Assembly: GCA_937871985.1 (NCBI GenBank)
Contig: CALMPB010000467.1
Span: 53,759-117,758, forward strand
Source: an uncultured Burkholderiaceae bacterium
Lineage (GTDB): Bacteria; Pseudomonadota; Gammaproteobacteria; Burkholderiales; Burkholderiaceae
Reading direction: 5' to 3'
DNA: 64,000 nt
The notes beneath the pieces were generated by a model, which saw only the letters and a program-made list of their open reading frames with translations, was not told the origin of the DNA and ran no database searches. A program made the translations under genes and the position numbers. Within the stretch, counting starts at the first letter, position 1, and each line of letters opens with the position of its first letter. Below, one piece after another: positions 1 through 7,111 of this stretch.

Positions 1-951
1 ACGACCGAAGCCATCAACCTGGTGGCCTATAGCTGGGGCCGCGCCAATCTGCGCGCCGGCGATCATGTCGTCGTCAGTGCGCTGGAGCATCACTCCAACA
101 TCGTTCCCTGGCAATTGGTGTGCGAACAAACCGGCGCCGAACTCAAGGTCATCCCCATCAACGACGCGGGTGAACTCGATATGGCGGCCTACCGGCAGTT
201 GCTTGGGCCGCAGGTGCGCATGGTGGCGGTAACCCATATTTCCAACGCGCTGGGTACGGTCAATCCGGTTGCCGAGATCACCCGGCTCGCGCACGAGGCG
301 GGCGCCCTGGTGCTGGTGGACGGCGCGCAAGCCGTGGCGCATCAGGTGGTCGACGTGCAGCAGATAGGCTGCGATTTCTATGCGTTTTCGGGACACAAGC
401 TGTACGGCCCCACCGGCATAGGCGCTTTGTACGGGCGCTACGATTTGCTGCAGGCCATGCCGCCATGGCAGGGCGGCGGCGACATGATACGCACAGTCAG
501 CTTCGAGCGCAGCACGTATGCCGACGCTCCGCAGCGCTTCGAGGCGGGCACGCCCAACATCGCCGGGGCCATCGGCCTGGGCGCGGCAATCCAGTACGTG
601 CTCGATATCGGGCTGGACACCATTGCCGCGCACGAGCATGCCTTGCTGGATTACGGCACCGCTGCCCTGCAAGGTGTACGGGGCTTGAAAATCATAGGCA
701 ATGCCGCCGACAAGGCGGGCATCCTGTCGTTCGTCATCGAAGGCATTCATCCTCACGACCTGGGCACCATTCTCGATATGGACGGGGTGGCGATACGCGC
801 CGGCCATCATTGCGCCATGCCTGTCATGACCCGTTTCGGCATTCCCGGCACGGCGAGGGCTTCGCTTGCCCTTTACAATACCCGCGACGATATCGACGCG
901 CTGGTTCGATCCATAGGCGCGGCGCAAAAAATGTTTGGAGTGGAGCGGTAA
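1..951 (+). CDS. sufS: Cysteine desulfurase SufS (5' end outside window)
   Basis: PLP-dependent cysteine desulfurase that takes sulfur from L-cysteine and passes it as a persulfide to the Fe-S scaffold in the cytosol. The reading frame is open from base 1 (TTEAINLVAYSWG, a typical SufS segment), so the N-terminal part lies before the window; 316 residues are visible. The PLP lysine is in SGHKLYGP (codon 397-399) and the active-site cysteine in RAGHHCAMP (codon 811-813). The RAGHHC context is the group II SufS form rather than IscS. sufU starts 5 bases after the stop, which supports a SUF operon; sufBCD would be expected upstream but cannot be seen. Confidence 0.96.
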   Translation, partial: TTEAINLVAYSWGRANLRAGDHVVVSALEHHSNIVPWQLVCEQTGAELKVIPINDAGELDMAAYRQLLGPQVRMVAVTHISNALGTVNPVAEITRLAHEAGALVLVDGAQAVAHQVVDVQQIGCDFYAFSGHKLYGPTGIGALYGRYDLLQAMPPWQGGGDMIRTVSFERSTYADAPQRFEAGTPNIAGAIGLGAAIQYVLDIGLDTIAAHEHALLDYGTAALQGVRGLKIIGNAADKAGILSFVIEGIHPHDLGTILDMDGVAIRAGHHCAMPVMTRFGIPGTARASLALYNTRDDIDALVRSIGAAQKMFGVER

Positions 952-956
952 TAAGC

Positions 957-1412
957 ATGGCCGATATGCAGCAAGATCTACGCGAGCTTTACCAGGAAGT
1001 CATCTTCGATCACAACCGCCATCCGCGCAATTTTCATGCCATGGAGCATGCCAGTCACGCGGCCGACGGCCACAATCCGTTGTGCGGCGACCAGCTTACC
1101 GTATACGTGAAGGTGGAGGACGGCGTGGTGAGCGATGCCAGTTTTGTCGGCCACGGCTGCGCGATTTCCACGGCTTCGGCATCGTTGATGACCGAAGCGG
1201 TGAAGGGCAAGCCGGTGGCCGAGGTCGAGGCCTTGTTCAAGGACATGCACGCCATGTTGACGCAGGCGCACCCGGAAGGGCGCGATTTCGGCAAGCTGGA
1301 AGTCCTGGCCGGCGTTCGCGAGTTTCCCGCACGGGTAAAGTGTGCCACGCTGGCCTGGCATACCTTGCATAACGCGCTGGCCGGCATGCGCGATACGGCG
1401 CAAACAGAATAA
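957..1412 (+). CDS. sufU: SufU-type Fe-S cluster assembly protein
   Basis: 151-residue NifU/IscU-like protein that accepts sulfur from SufS, as a scaffold or zinc-dependent sulfurtransferase. It keeps the three conserved cysteines, in NPLCGDQL, GCAISTASAS and RVKCATLAW, and the Asp two residues after the first one. The frame is open far upstream inside sufS, but the ATG at 957 begins the conserved region (MADMQQDLRELYQE) and lies 5 bases after the sufS stop, so I chose it. The same strand and close spacing make it the second gene of the visible SUF operon. The length matches the SufU family. Confidence 0.95.
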   Translation: MADMQQDLRELYQEVIFDHNRHPRNFHAMEHASHAADGHNPLCGDQLTVYVKVEDGVVSDASFVGHGCAISTASASLMTEAVKGKPVAEVEALFKDMHAMLTQAHPEGRDFGKLEVLAGVREFPARVKCATLAWHTLHNALAGMRDTAQTE

Positions 1413-1423
1413 AGGATGTCATC

Positions 1424-1981
1424 ATGTATCACGGGCGACACGAAGTCGAGGTCAGCCGGGACTGTCCGGCGGTCAGCGTGCCTTACGGCGCGCCGGTTAC
1501 CATCGAAAAAGGCTGCATGGCCCAGATCACCCAGAAGCTGGGCGGCAGTTACACCGTTTACGTGGATGGCAATCTATACCGGGTAGAGGGCGTGGATGCC
1601 GACGCGCTGGGGTTTGAACCGACCGAGGCGGCCGAAACCGTCGTGCCGGAAGGCGAGCTGACCGTGGAGTCGGTGCGCGACATGGCCTGGAGCCTGCTGG
1701 CCACCTGCTACGACCCTGAAATCCCGGTCGACATCGTCAACCTGGGGCTGGTCTATCGCTGCGAGGTGGACGTGGTTGGCGAGGATCAGTTCAAGATCGA
1801 CGTGGACATGACCCTGACGGCGCCCGGCTGCGGCATGGGCACCATGATCGCCGACGAGGCCAAGGTCAAGCTGCAGTCCATACATGGCGTGGTCAACGTC
1901 AATGTGAATCTGGTCTGGGATCCTCCCTGGGGCCGCGAAATGATGAGCGAGCACGCGCGCCTCGAAATGGGCATGATGTAG
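1424..1981 (+). CDS. sufT: SufT, DUF59 Fe-S maturation protein
   Basis: 185-residue protein with a short N-terminal region and a C-terminal MIP18/DUF59 domain (about residues 80-175). It carries the family motifs CYDPEIPVDIVNLGLVY and TLTAPGCGMG. SufT proteins help load Fe-S clusters onto client enzymes. It lies 11 bases after sufU on the same strand and is the last gene of the cluster, since three terminator-bearing repeats follow at once. The family is known from SUF operons; its exact role in this organism is inferred. Confidence 0.9.
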   Translation: MYHGRHEVEVSRDCPAVSVPYGAPVTIEKGCMAQITQKLGGSYTVYVDGNLYRVEGVDADALGFEPTEAAETVVPEGELTVESVRDMAWSLLATCYDPEIPVDIVNLGLVYRCEVDVVGEDQFKIDVDMTLTAPGCGMGTMIADEAKVKLQSIHGVVNVNVNLVWDPPWGREMMSEHARLEMGMM

Positions 1982-1998
1982 CCGGTCGGCGGAAAAAG

Positions 1999-2243
1999 CC
2001 CCCACGCTGCGCCGCCATGCGGCTTGCTGCCCCCCAAAGGGGGCGTTTTTGCCTTGGGGCGGCCCGGCGGTGAAAAATGACCCCCACGCTGCGCCGCTAT
2101 GCGGCTTGCTGCCCCCAAAGGGGGTGTTTTTGCCTTGGGGCGGCCCGGCGGCAAAAAAGGACCCCCACGCTGCGCCGCTATGCGGCTTGCTGCCCCCCAA
2201 AGGGGGTGTTTTTGCCTTGGGGCGGCCCGGCGGCAAAAAAAAG
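1999..2243. repeat. Three tandem copies of an ~82-bp terminator-bearing repeat
   Basis: Three nearly identical units run 1999-2080, 2081-2161 and 2162-2243. Each has a small hairpin (GCCGC-CAT-GCGGC in the first unit; GCCGC-TAT-GCGGC in the others), then a strong one (CCCCC-AAA-GGGGG) followed by a T-run, then a GC-rich stretch ending in an A-rich junction. The second hairpin plus T-run is a rho-independent terminator on the plus strand, so sufT is followed by three terminators in series. The units differ by one or a few bases. Related single copies are common between genes in Alcaligenaceae as I recall; that was not checked here. Confidence 0.9.
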
Positions 2244-2260
2244 CCTGACGTGAATCAGGC
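2235..2260 (-). terminator. Terminator of the LuxR-type regulator
   Basis: Read on the minus strand, a 6-bp stem (GCCTGA/TCAGGC, bases 2243-2248 with 2255-2260) with a 6-base loop is followed by eight T residues (2242-2235). The stop codon of the regulator gene (2255-2257) lies in the stem, so the gene and its terminator overlap. Confidence 0.75.
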
Positions 2261-2995
2261 CTCTTGGGCGAAGTCGGGGTTCCCTCCGATGGAGGTCCAG
2301 CCTAGCTTGGCCCCCCGCGATACGGCGGCGTACACGGCCGCGTTCCGGTTGTGCACATTGAGCCGCTGATACAGGGTTTCGGTATGGGCCTTGGCGGTGG
2401 CGACCGAGATATTCAGGTGGCGGCCGACCATTTTCATGGGGTAGCCGCGGGCCAGCAATATAAGCACTTCGTATTGGCGCGGCGTGAGGCCCAGCATTTC
2501 GGATTCTTCGCAGGTTTTCCGTATGCATCGCTGCGCGGGGCCGGAGTTGATCCATTGAGGGGGGTCGTGGGGGATTGCAAGGTGCGGATCGGCTTGCTGG
2601 GCCGCCCAGTGATGCGACGGCGGGAAGCAGGTTCCTCCGGCGAGAACCAGGCGGGTGGACGCCTGCAGGACTTCAGGGGCGGCGTTTTTGGGAATGTGAC
2701 CGGCAACCAGCGGGGGGAGAGGCCGCGTCAATAAAGCGGTATGGGGATTTTCCGAGAGCAGTATTATGGATTTTGGCGCGTAGGTACGCTGTGTGGCGTT
2801 GATGAGATTGTCGACGTCTTCGGAGACGCAAACCGACAGCAGGACGAGGTCGCTTTGTCGGTTTTCGGTGGAACCCTGCGAGAGGCTGGAGTAATCGCAA
2901 CCTTCGAGACTCAAGTTGGGCTCTACGTTGGACAATAATTGCACGATACCCATTCTGAGTATGGCGTGCGGCTCGACTACAATAATCGTTGTCAT
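2255..2995 (-). CDS. LuxR-family regulator with degenerate receiver, CsgD-like position
   Basis: 246-residue response-regulator-like protein. Residues 1-120 have a receiver fold and residues 170-235 a LuxR/FixJ helix-turn-helix (LTPRQYEVLILLARG, then a recognition helix near SVATAKAHTETLYQRL). The receiver is degenerate: the acidic pair is E8-P9 and the phosphoacceptor Asp is Ser54 (DLVLLSV), while Lys103 remains. It probably does not use normal phosphotransfer. It is the last minus-strand gene of the curli locus, which suggests a CsgD-like role in matrix control, though it is not clearly an orthologue of enterobacterial CsgD. A strong purine-rich ribosome-binding site (GGGGGAGGG) precedes the ATG. 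Confidence 0.75.
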   Translation of the reverse strand: MTTIIVVEPHAILRMGIVQLLSNVEPNLSLEGCDYSSLSQGSTENRQSDLVLLSVCVSEDVDNLINATQRTYAPKSIILLSENPHTALLTRPLPPLVAGHIPKNAAPEVLQASTRLVLAGGTCFPPSHHWAAQQADPHLAIPHDPPQWINSGPAQRCIRKTCEESEMLGLTPRQYEVLILLARGYPMKMVGRHLNISVATAKAHTETLYQRLNVHNRNAAVYAAVSRGAKLGWTSIGGNPDFAQEA

Positions 2996-3431
2996 ACATC
3001 CCTCCCCCTAGCAAACTCGATGTTTGGCATGACTTGTAGCACGGAAGGAGGCGCCAACCTGGCATGATGGTTGCACATGCCATACTAGGCGGGCTGCTGG
3101 GGTGCCGTATGACGGTTGCGAACGCTGTTGTTTTGGCGCTGCTTTGCCGACTACTTGTCAAAATCCGGTTTTAGTTGCGAGTTTATCTAGTTTGTTGGTA
3201 CTTGCAGATTTCTCGTATTGGTAATCAGACCTGTGTTGGCATTTGACCGCGATCAACAGCTAGGGCATTCTATCATTACGAGACTGTTTATGTACAAGCG
3301 TTTTATTCCAAAAAATATCAAAAAATATCAAAAACATACCTTTGAATCAGAAGTTTACAATACAGGTTCCCTGACGAAGTCCTGAATAAAACCTGAGGCA
3401 ACAGTCCTCATCCCCATCGTCCCCGGCCCGA
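2996..3431. promoter_or_regulatory. AT-rich intergenic region upstream of the LuxR-type regulator
   Basis: 436 bases without a credible gene lie between the CsgH-like gene and the regulator, both on the minus strand. The base composition drops sharply in AT content terms between 3160 and 3360, where it becomes far more AT-rich than the surrounding coding DNA, and it contains the phased A-tracts noted separately. It most likely carries the regulator's own promoter and nucleoid-protein sites. I could not assign a specific -35/-10 pair with confidence. Confidence 0.5.
3310..3334. promoter_or_regulatory. Phased A-tracts (predicted bent DNA)
   Basis: Three runs of five or six A begin at 3310, 3320 and 3330, exactly 10 bp apart, separated by TATC. 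A-tracts in phase with the helix repeat cause intrinsic curvature and often mark IHF- or H-NS-controlled promoters. The site is about 315-340 bp upstream of the start codon of the curli-locus regulator. Confidence 0.6.
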
Positions 3432-3764
3432 TCAGTCGCTCGATTGCCACGCTTTGGGGGCTGGGCATTCAAAATGGTAGTCCCGCCCGGCGGCATGGCC
3501 TTCGGATATTACTATCTCAATATGGCAATAATCTTGCTTGCCTCGCGTTACCGACATGCGCACCAGCGGTGTCGCGACATTGGCCTGAACCCTGACGGCT
3601 CCGCTCTGGGCCATGTCGGAACGTCCATGAGCCCCTTCCCGCACCGTGCGCACGCTGTATTGCAAAGTTTTGTTTCCTGTGGCTTGCACGTAGGGCACGA
3701 TGATCTCCGGGTTGGTTCGGGCAGCGGTTTCAAGCCACACCTGAATATCGGCATCCGCATTCAT
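3432..3764 (-). CDS. csgH: CsgH-like curli assembly chaperone
   Basis: 110-residue protein resembling the CsgC/CsgH family, small beta-sandwich proteins that stop curlin from polymerising too early. The core (about 5-100) has the pattern IQVWLETAAR ... YSVRTVREG ... VRMSVTRG ... IEIVISEG, as in CsgH-type domains. The ATG at 3764 has an AAGGA ribosome-binding site and an in-frame TAA six codons upstream, so no longer version with a signal peptide exists in this frame. That is odd, because known CsgC/CsgH proteins are periplasmic. It lies 115 bp downstream of the curlin gene on the same strand. Assignment rests on domain pattern and locus. Confidence 0.7.
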   Translation of the reverse strand: MNADADIQVWLETAARTNPEIIVPYVQATGNKTLQYSVRTVREGAHGRSDMAQSGAVRVQANVATPLVRMSVTRGKQDYCHIEIVISEGHAAGRDYHFECPAPKAWQSSD

Positions 3765-3781
3765 GCTGTGTCTCCATCCTT

Positions 3782-3806
3782 ATGCTTGCCGGTTTCCGGC
3801 AAGCAT
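3782..3806 (-). promoter_or_regulatory. Perfect hairpin just upstream of the csgH-like gene
   Basis: A perfect 11-bp inverted repeat (ATGCTTGCCGG/CCGGCAAGCAT) with a 3-base loop. On the minus strand it abuts the AAGGA ribosome-binding site of the csgH-like gene. It has no T-run, so it looks like an mRNA stabiliser, processing site or translation modulator rather than a classical terminator. Confidence 0.6.
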
Positions 3807-3819
3807 CCCTTCTCCGGGG

Positions 3820-3858
3820 GGCAGTGCAAGGCGAAGAAAACCCCGGGCTCGCACTGCC
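3820..3858 (-). promoter_or_regulatory. Hairpin after the curlin gene
   Basis: An 8-bp inverted repeat (GGCAGTGC at 3820-3827 with GCACTGCC at 3851-3858) encloses a 23-base loop that includes a GC-rich run. It begins about 20 bases after the curlin stop on the minus strand and may protect the curlin mRNA or reduce read-through to the csgH-like gene. Confidence 0.5.
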
Positions 3859-3879
3859 TCCTTCGAACAATGATCCGCA

Positions 3880-4620
3880 CTAGTTGCGTTGCGTTACCGA
3901 CGCAGTGTTGTAGTTGCCGATCTGGGTGACCTGGCTGTTCAGGTTGTGGCCGGTCTGCGTAATGGTGGCCACGTTGCCCACGCCGGATTGCGACATCTTG
4001 GCCCACAGCGCCTTGCCATCCTGGCTGATATAGCCGTCGTTGTTGTAGCCGGTCTGGTACATTTCCGCCGTGATCCAGGTCGACGGGCCGTACCAGCCGC
4101 CGCCGTTGGAGCCGTTTTGCAGGATGACGCCGGTGTTGTCGACGCCGCTCTGGTTCAGAGTACCGTTGTCGTTGTTGCCGGTCTGCTTGATGGTGGCGTC
4201 GTTACCCCATCCCCAGCCGGTCTGGCTGATGGATGCCACCAGGTTGTCGCCGGGGGTCGAGAACCAGCCATATCCGCTCCCGCTTTGCGAAATGTAGGTC
4301 TTGCCGCCGCTGGCCGTCTGGTAGACGTTGGCGCTGGAGTTGTTGACATCGTTCTGGTCGATCGTGTTGTCGTTGCTGTTCGCCCAGTTGGTAAGCACCG
4401 TGGCGCTGGTGTTGTTGGTGTCTTCCTGATGAACGACGTTCGTGTTGTAGCTGCCGTAGGTGGTGATCGTTGCGTCGGTATTGCTGCTGTAGAACTGCTC
4501 GATGGTCGAGTCGTTCCCGGAACCATTCTGGTAAATGGTGGCGTTGTCGGCTGCCATGGCGATTCCGGTTCCGAATGCCAGGACAATGCCCAATGCTGTT
4601 GCTGTCAGTCTGTTGCTCAT
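3880..4620 (-). CDS. Curlin repeat protein (only curli subunit in the locus)
   Basis: 246-residue secreted amyloid subunit. Residues 1-23 are a signal peptide ending AMA, cut before ADNATIYQ. The rest is made of about ten curlin-type repeats with spaced Gln, Asn and Gly (ATIKQTGNNDNGTLNQSG, ATITQTGHNLNSQVTQ), ending NTASVTQRN. Two Gly/Trp-rich insertions (near GYGWFSTPGDN and GGGWYGPSTWITAE) break the repeats and are unusual. E. coli has separate CsgA and CsgB of about 151 residues; here one longer protein is present, so I leave the symbol blank. It has an AGGAGAG ribosome-binding site and is secreted through CsgG. Confidence 0.9.
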   Translation of the reverse strand: MSNRLTATALGIVLAFGTGIAMAADNATIYQNGSGNDSTIEQFYSSNTDATITTYGSYNTNVVHQEDTNNTSATVLTNWANSNDNTIDQNDVNNSSANVYQTASGGKTYISQSGSGYGWFSTPGDNLVASISQTGWGWGNDATIKQTGNNDNGTLNQSGVDNTGVILQNGSNGGGWYGPSTWITAEMYQTGYNNDGYISQDGKALWAKMSQSGVGNVATITQTGHNLNSQVTQIGNYNTASVTQRN

Positions 4621-4652
4621 GTTGCTCTCCTCATGTTTAGGCCTGGAACTGC

Positions 4653-4687
4653 CTGCAAGTCCGGCGGCCTATGAAACGGACTTGCAG
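4653..4687 (-). promoter_or_regulatory. Hairpin between csgG and the curlin gene
   Basis: An 11-bp inverted repeat (CTGCAAGTCCG at 4653-4663 with CGGACTTGCAG at 4677-4687) with a 13-base loop lies in the 85-bp gap between csgG and the curlin gene. It lacks a T-run. It could be an RNA processing or stabilising structure that lets curlin mRNA accumulate above csgEFG. Confidence 0.55.
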
Positions 4688-4705
4688 AAAATCGGCATGC
4701 CGCCG

Positions 4706-5707
4706 TCACGGCACGGGCTTGACTTCTGTGTCGGGCTCCTGGGGTTGGCTTGCGCTGCTCGCCGCGGCATCGGGCGATGTGGCGCTTGCACTCGCCGTGG
4801 CTTCTGCATCACTGACGGGAGTGGTCGTGGCGTAGGTATCTTCCTGGTTCAGATAGCTCTGGATGATGGGGTTCTTCCAGTCGGCGTCGTTGCGCAGTTT
4901 CCAGTTCCCGTCGCGGATGCCCTGTACGGTCAGATGGATCACGGCGGCCTCGATGGCTTCCTTGACGCACAGCTGCACGGGTTCGTTGCGGGTCACGCCT
5001 CCTTCGATTTCAAGCAGATCCTTGAAATTGACGAACTTGTAGACGCTGGGCTGAACCTCGTAGGAAAAAATGGTCTTCGTCGTCGACACGGTCTGCAGGA
5101 CTTTCCCTGTGCGGATGTCGACGCTCCGCAGGCCGATCGTCACCTGATCCACCCGGTATTCCGTCGATAGTCCGACACCGAGGAATTTGGCCCCCAGGCC
5201 TCCGGTCTTGACATTGCTTTCGTAGGCCAGGATGCCGCCGTCTATCATGATCGACGCGGGAAGAAGCGCGGGGATCTTGATGGTGGGCGCATTTTTATCT
5301 TGCGATCCGTCCAGTGCGCGAACGATGCGGCGTTCGGTCAGGAGCTCCTGCAGGCTTTCCCTCTCGACCGGGATATACCAGCCCGAGTCCTTGAGCGCCT
5401 TGATCAGCATGGTCGCGGCGCCCTGGGTAACCGAAGTCGAGAACGAGCTGTCCGGCGAAGGCTTGTACTGGCCGGTCTGATCCCTGAACCCATAGACCGC
5501 CACGGTTACCGGTCCCTTGGGAGGGGGCAGCCTGAGCAGGTCGTGCGACGAGGGCGTCGGCGGAGTCAGTTGGGCCGGCGAAGCGACTTCGGCGGGCTTG
5601 TAGGGAACGGCGCAAGCGGCGAGCGCCGCGCAGGCCAACGCTGTCAGCATCAGCCTGGCGCAGCGCCGCGGCTTCCCCTCGGATTTTCTTATGGAGATTG
5701 TTTTCAT
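4706..5707 (-). CDS. csgG: CsgG curli secretion pore lipoprotein
   Basis: 333-residue outer-membrane lipoprotein that forms the nonameric pore through which curlin leaves the cell. A signal peptide with lipobox LAAC (Cys32) is followed by the CsgG domain (about 60-285) with VAVYGFRDQTGQYKPS and a transmembrane hairpin region near GLGAKFLGVGLSTEYRVDQV. It has an Ala/Ser/Pro-rich C-terminal tail of about 40 residues that ends TEVKPVP; E. coli CsgG (277 residues) has no such tail. The ATG overlaps the csgF stop by ATGA, so the two are translationally coupled. Confidence 0.95.
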   Translation of the reverse strand: MKTISIRKSEGKPRRCARLMLTALACAALAACAVPYKPAEVASPAQLTPPTPSSHDLLRLPPPKGPVTVAVYGFRDQTGQYKPSPDSSFSTSVTQGAATMLIKALKDSGWYIPVERESLQELLTERRIVRALDGSQDKNAPTIKIPALLPASIMIDGGILAYESNVKTGGLGAKFLGVGLSTEYRVDQVTIGLRSVDIRTGKVLQTVSTTKTIFSYEVQPSVYKFVNFKDLLEIEGGVTRNEPVQLCVKEAIEAAVIHLTVQGIRDGNWKLRNDADWKNPIIQSYLNQEDTYATTTPVSDAEATASASATSPDAAASSASQPQEPDTEVKPVP

Positions 5708-6165
5708 GGCTGCTGCACCTGGAATATGGTTGTGCCACCCGTGGTCTTGTCGAGTGTGGTGACGGTGACCGTGCCATCGACAGGGGTGCCGATGGTGATG
5801 GTGTAGCTGCCCGTGTCGAAAGTGCCCGGCACGAAATTGCCGTTGGCGTCCACCAGCTTGGTGGTCGCCGCCGAGGCAAGGCGATTCAGAATGTTGTTCT
5901 CGAGCGCGCTTTGAAAGTTCTGCAGCGGAGACGTGCCGCTGTCGATGCCCGAACCGCTGTTGGCATCGGGGTCGGTGTGGCGGTTGGTGGCCTGGGCCTC
6001 GTTGAGCAGCACGGGGCCGTTGAGCGGGCTGCCTCCGAACGACGGATTGACCGGCGTGTACACCATCTCCGTGGCGGCGGCGGATCCGCCCGTCGCCAAA
6101 GCGGCAACCAGAAGGGATATGCGCAAGCTTGTCCCGGTTGCCTTGAATGTGGTCGATTTTTTCAT
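5704..6165 (-). CDS. csgF: CsgF curli assembly factor
   Basis: 153-residue exported protein. After a signal peptide (about 1-30, ending SAAA) comes the hallmark CsgF N-terminus, TEMVYTPVNPSFGGSPLNG, which in E. coli inserts into the CsgG channel mouth. The C-terminal half helps attach the fibre at the surface. Its start codon directly follows the csgE stop codon, with its ribosome-binding site (GGAG) inside the end of csgE. The stop overlaps csgG. The length is slightly above the 138 residues of E. coli CsgF. Confidence 0.93.
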   Translation of the reverse strand: MKKSTTFKATGTSLRISLLVAALATGGSAAATEMVYTPVNPSFGGSPLNGPVLLNEAQATNRHTDPDANSGSGIDSGTSPLQNFQSALENNILNRLASAATTKLVDANGNFVPGTFDTGSYTITIGTPVDGTVTVTTLDKTTGGTTIFQVQQP

Positions 6166-6654
6166 TTAAAACTCCTCTGCACCCAGATCTTTGGAATGAA
6201 ACATCAATCGCTGCAACTCGCTGTTTTCAATATTCTTGAAGGTGATTTGGGCCGCCTGTTCGCTGACGCTCTTGGCCGCCTGGCGCGCTGGCGACAAGAA
6301 TGTGCGAAACATGCGGTTGTTCCGGAATTGCACCCATACCTCGCTTCCCCAGCGCGCGGTTGGGCGTTCGTATATTGAAATCGTGTATTTGTGGTTGGGA
6401 TCTATTTCGTTCCATGCGTTGGCGAAGTACTGATAGAAGTCGTTGCCAAGCACAGTGACGGTGTGATTGATGACCATGCCGCCCAGCGGATCCGTCAACA
6501 GCCTTTTTGCGCTGGCGTCGGGGTCGGGCAGTTTGGCCGCCTGTTCCGAATGCTGGTTGCTGGCGCCATTGGTCGCACTGGTTGCATTGGCGCCGCCGGC
6601 AAAGGCGCATGCCAGGAGAAGGCCTAGAGCGGCGTGCTTGATATGCGCATGCAT
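6166..6654 (-). CDS. csgE: CsgE curli secretion adaptor
   Basis: 162-residue periplasmic protein that caps CsgG and guides curlin to the pore. The conserved part (about 50-150) contains GGMVINHTVTVLGNDFYQYFANAW and RPTARWGSEVWVQFRNNRMF-type motifs shared with CsgE. A signal peptide covers about residues 1-25. I chose the ATG at 6654 because AGGAGA lies 7 bases upstream; a second in-frame ATG at 6669 overlaps that ribosome-binding site and is less likely. It is the first gene of csgEFG, with its promoter expected in the region above 6655. Confidence 0.92.
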   Translation of the reverse strand: MHAHIKHAALGLLLACAFAGGANATSATNGASNQHSEQAAKLPDPDASAKRLLTDPLGGMVINHTVTVLGNDFYQYFANAWNEIDPNHKYTISIYERPTARWGSEVWVQFRNNRMFRTFLSPARQAAKSVSEQAAQITFKNIENSELQRLMFHSKDLGAEEF

Positions 6655-7111
6655 TCGGACTCTCCTCATGGTGCTGGCCGCACATCGACCGGAGCCATCG
6701 ACTGAAGCGCGACGAGGTTGTCGGAGCTTGTGTGCGATGGATTGGTATCGATCAGTGTCGGCCGGTTCTTAACGTCAACAAATGTTATGAATCGTTAAGT
6801 CCATGATAGGGATGTGTTGCGACTGGAAACATGCGTCATATAACGTAAGCCAGGACGGATCAACAGCCTAGTACGTCTTGCTCGGTTCGGCGGATGCGGG
6901 CGCGACGGTTCTAGTACTTTTTTCCAGGAGCCAAAGATCGGGGCTCGGCCGTTTGGAGGATATGCCGTCTGTTTGCCTGGCCCATCCGCCACAGGCCGCG
7001 CGAGACGTTCGGATCGGGGCTTTTCGCGCCGTGCATTGGCGCAGGCCCTAAAGCCAAGTGGCCGGACGAGGCCGGCCACGGTTTGCATGATGGAGGCGCT
7101 TGCGGCGGTTG
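6655..7111. promoter_or_regulatory. Intergenic region between pgaD and csgE
   Basis: 457 bases with no convincing gene. The part near csgE (about 6660-6850) is more AT-rich and contains the 7-bp inverted repeat CTTAACG/CGTTAAG (6768-6774 and 6793-6799, 18-base spacer), a possible operator or promoter element for csgEFG. The part near pgaD contains a possible terminator at 7058-7079. An open frame at 6795-7088 has no family features and is not called. Confidence 0.5.
7058..7079 (-). terminator. Possible terminator of the pga operon
   Basis: An 8-bp perfect stem (GTGGCCGG/CCGGCCAC) with a 6-base loop lies about 33 bases after the pgaD stop on the minus strand. The tract after it is only weakly T-rich, so termination there may be inefficient or factor-dependent. 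Confidence 0.4.

Noticed and set aside
1..951. Truncated sufS
   Set aside because: The frame is open at base 1; the missing N-terminus is simply outside the window.
1999..2243. Possible CRISPR array
   Set aside because: The units follow each other directly with no unique spacers, and no cas gene is nearby.
6795..7088. 97-codon minus-strand open frame between csgE and pgaD
   Set aside because: Low-complexity Arg/Pro-rich translation without features; it overlaps the possible pga terminator.
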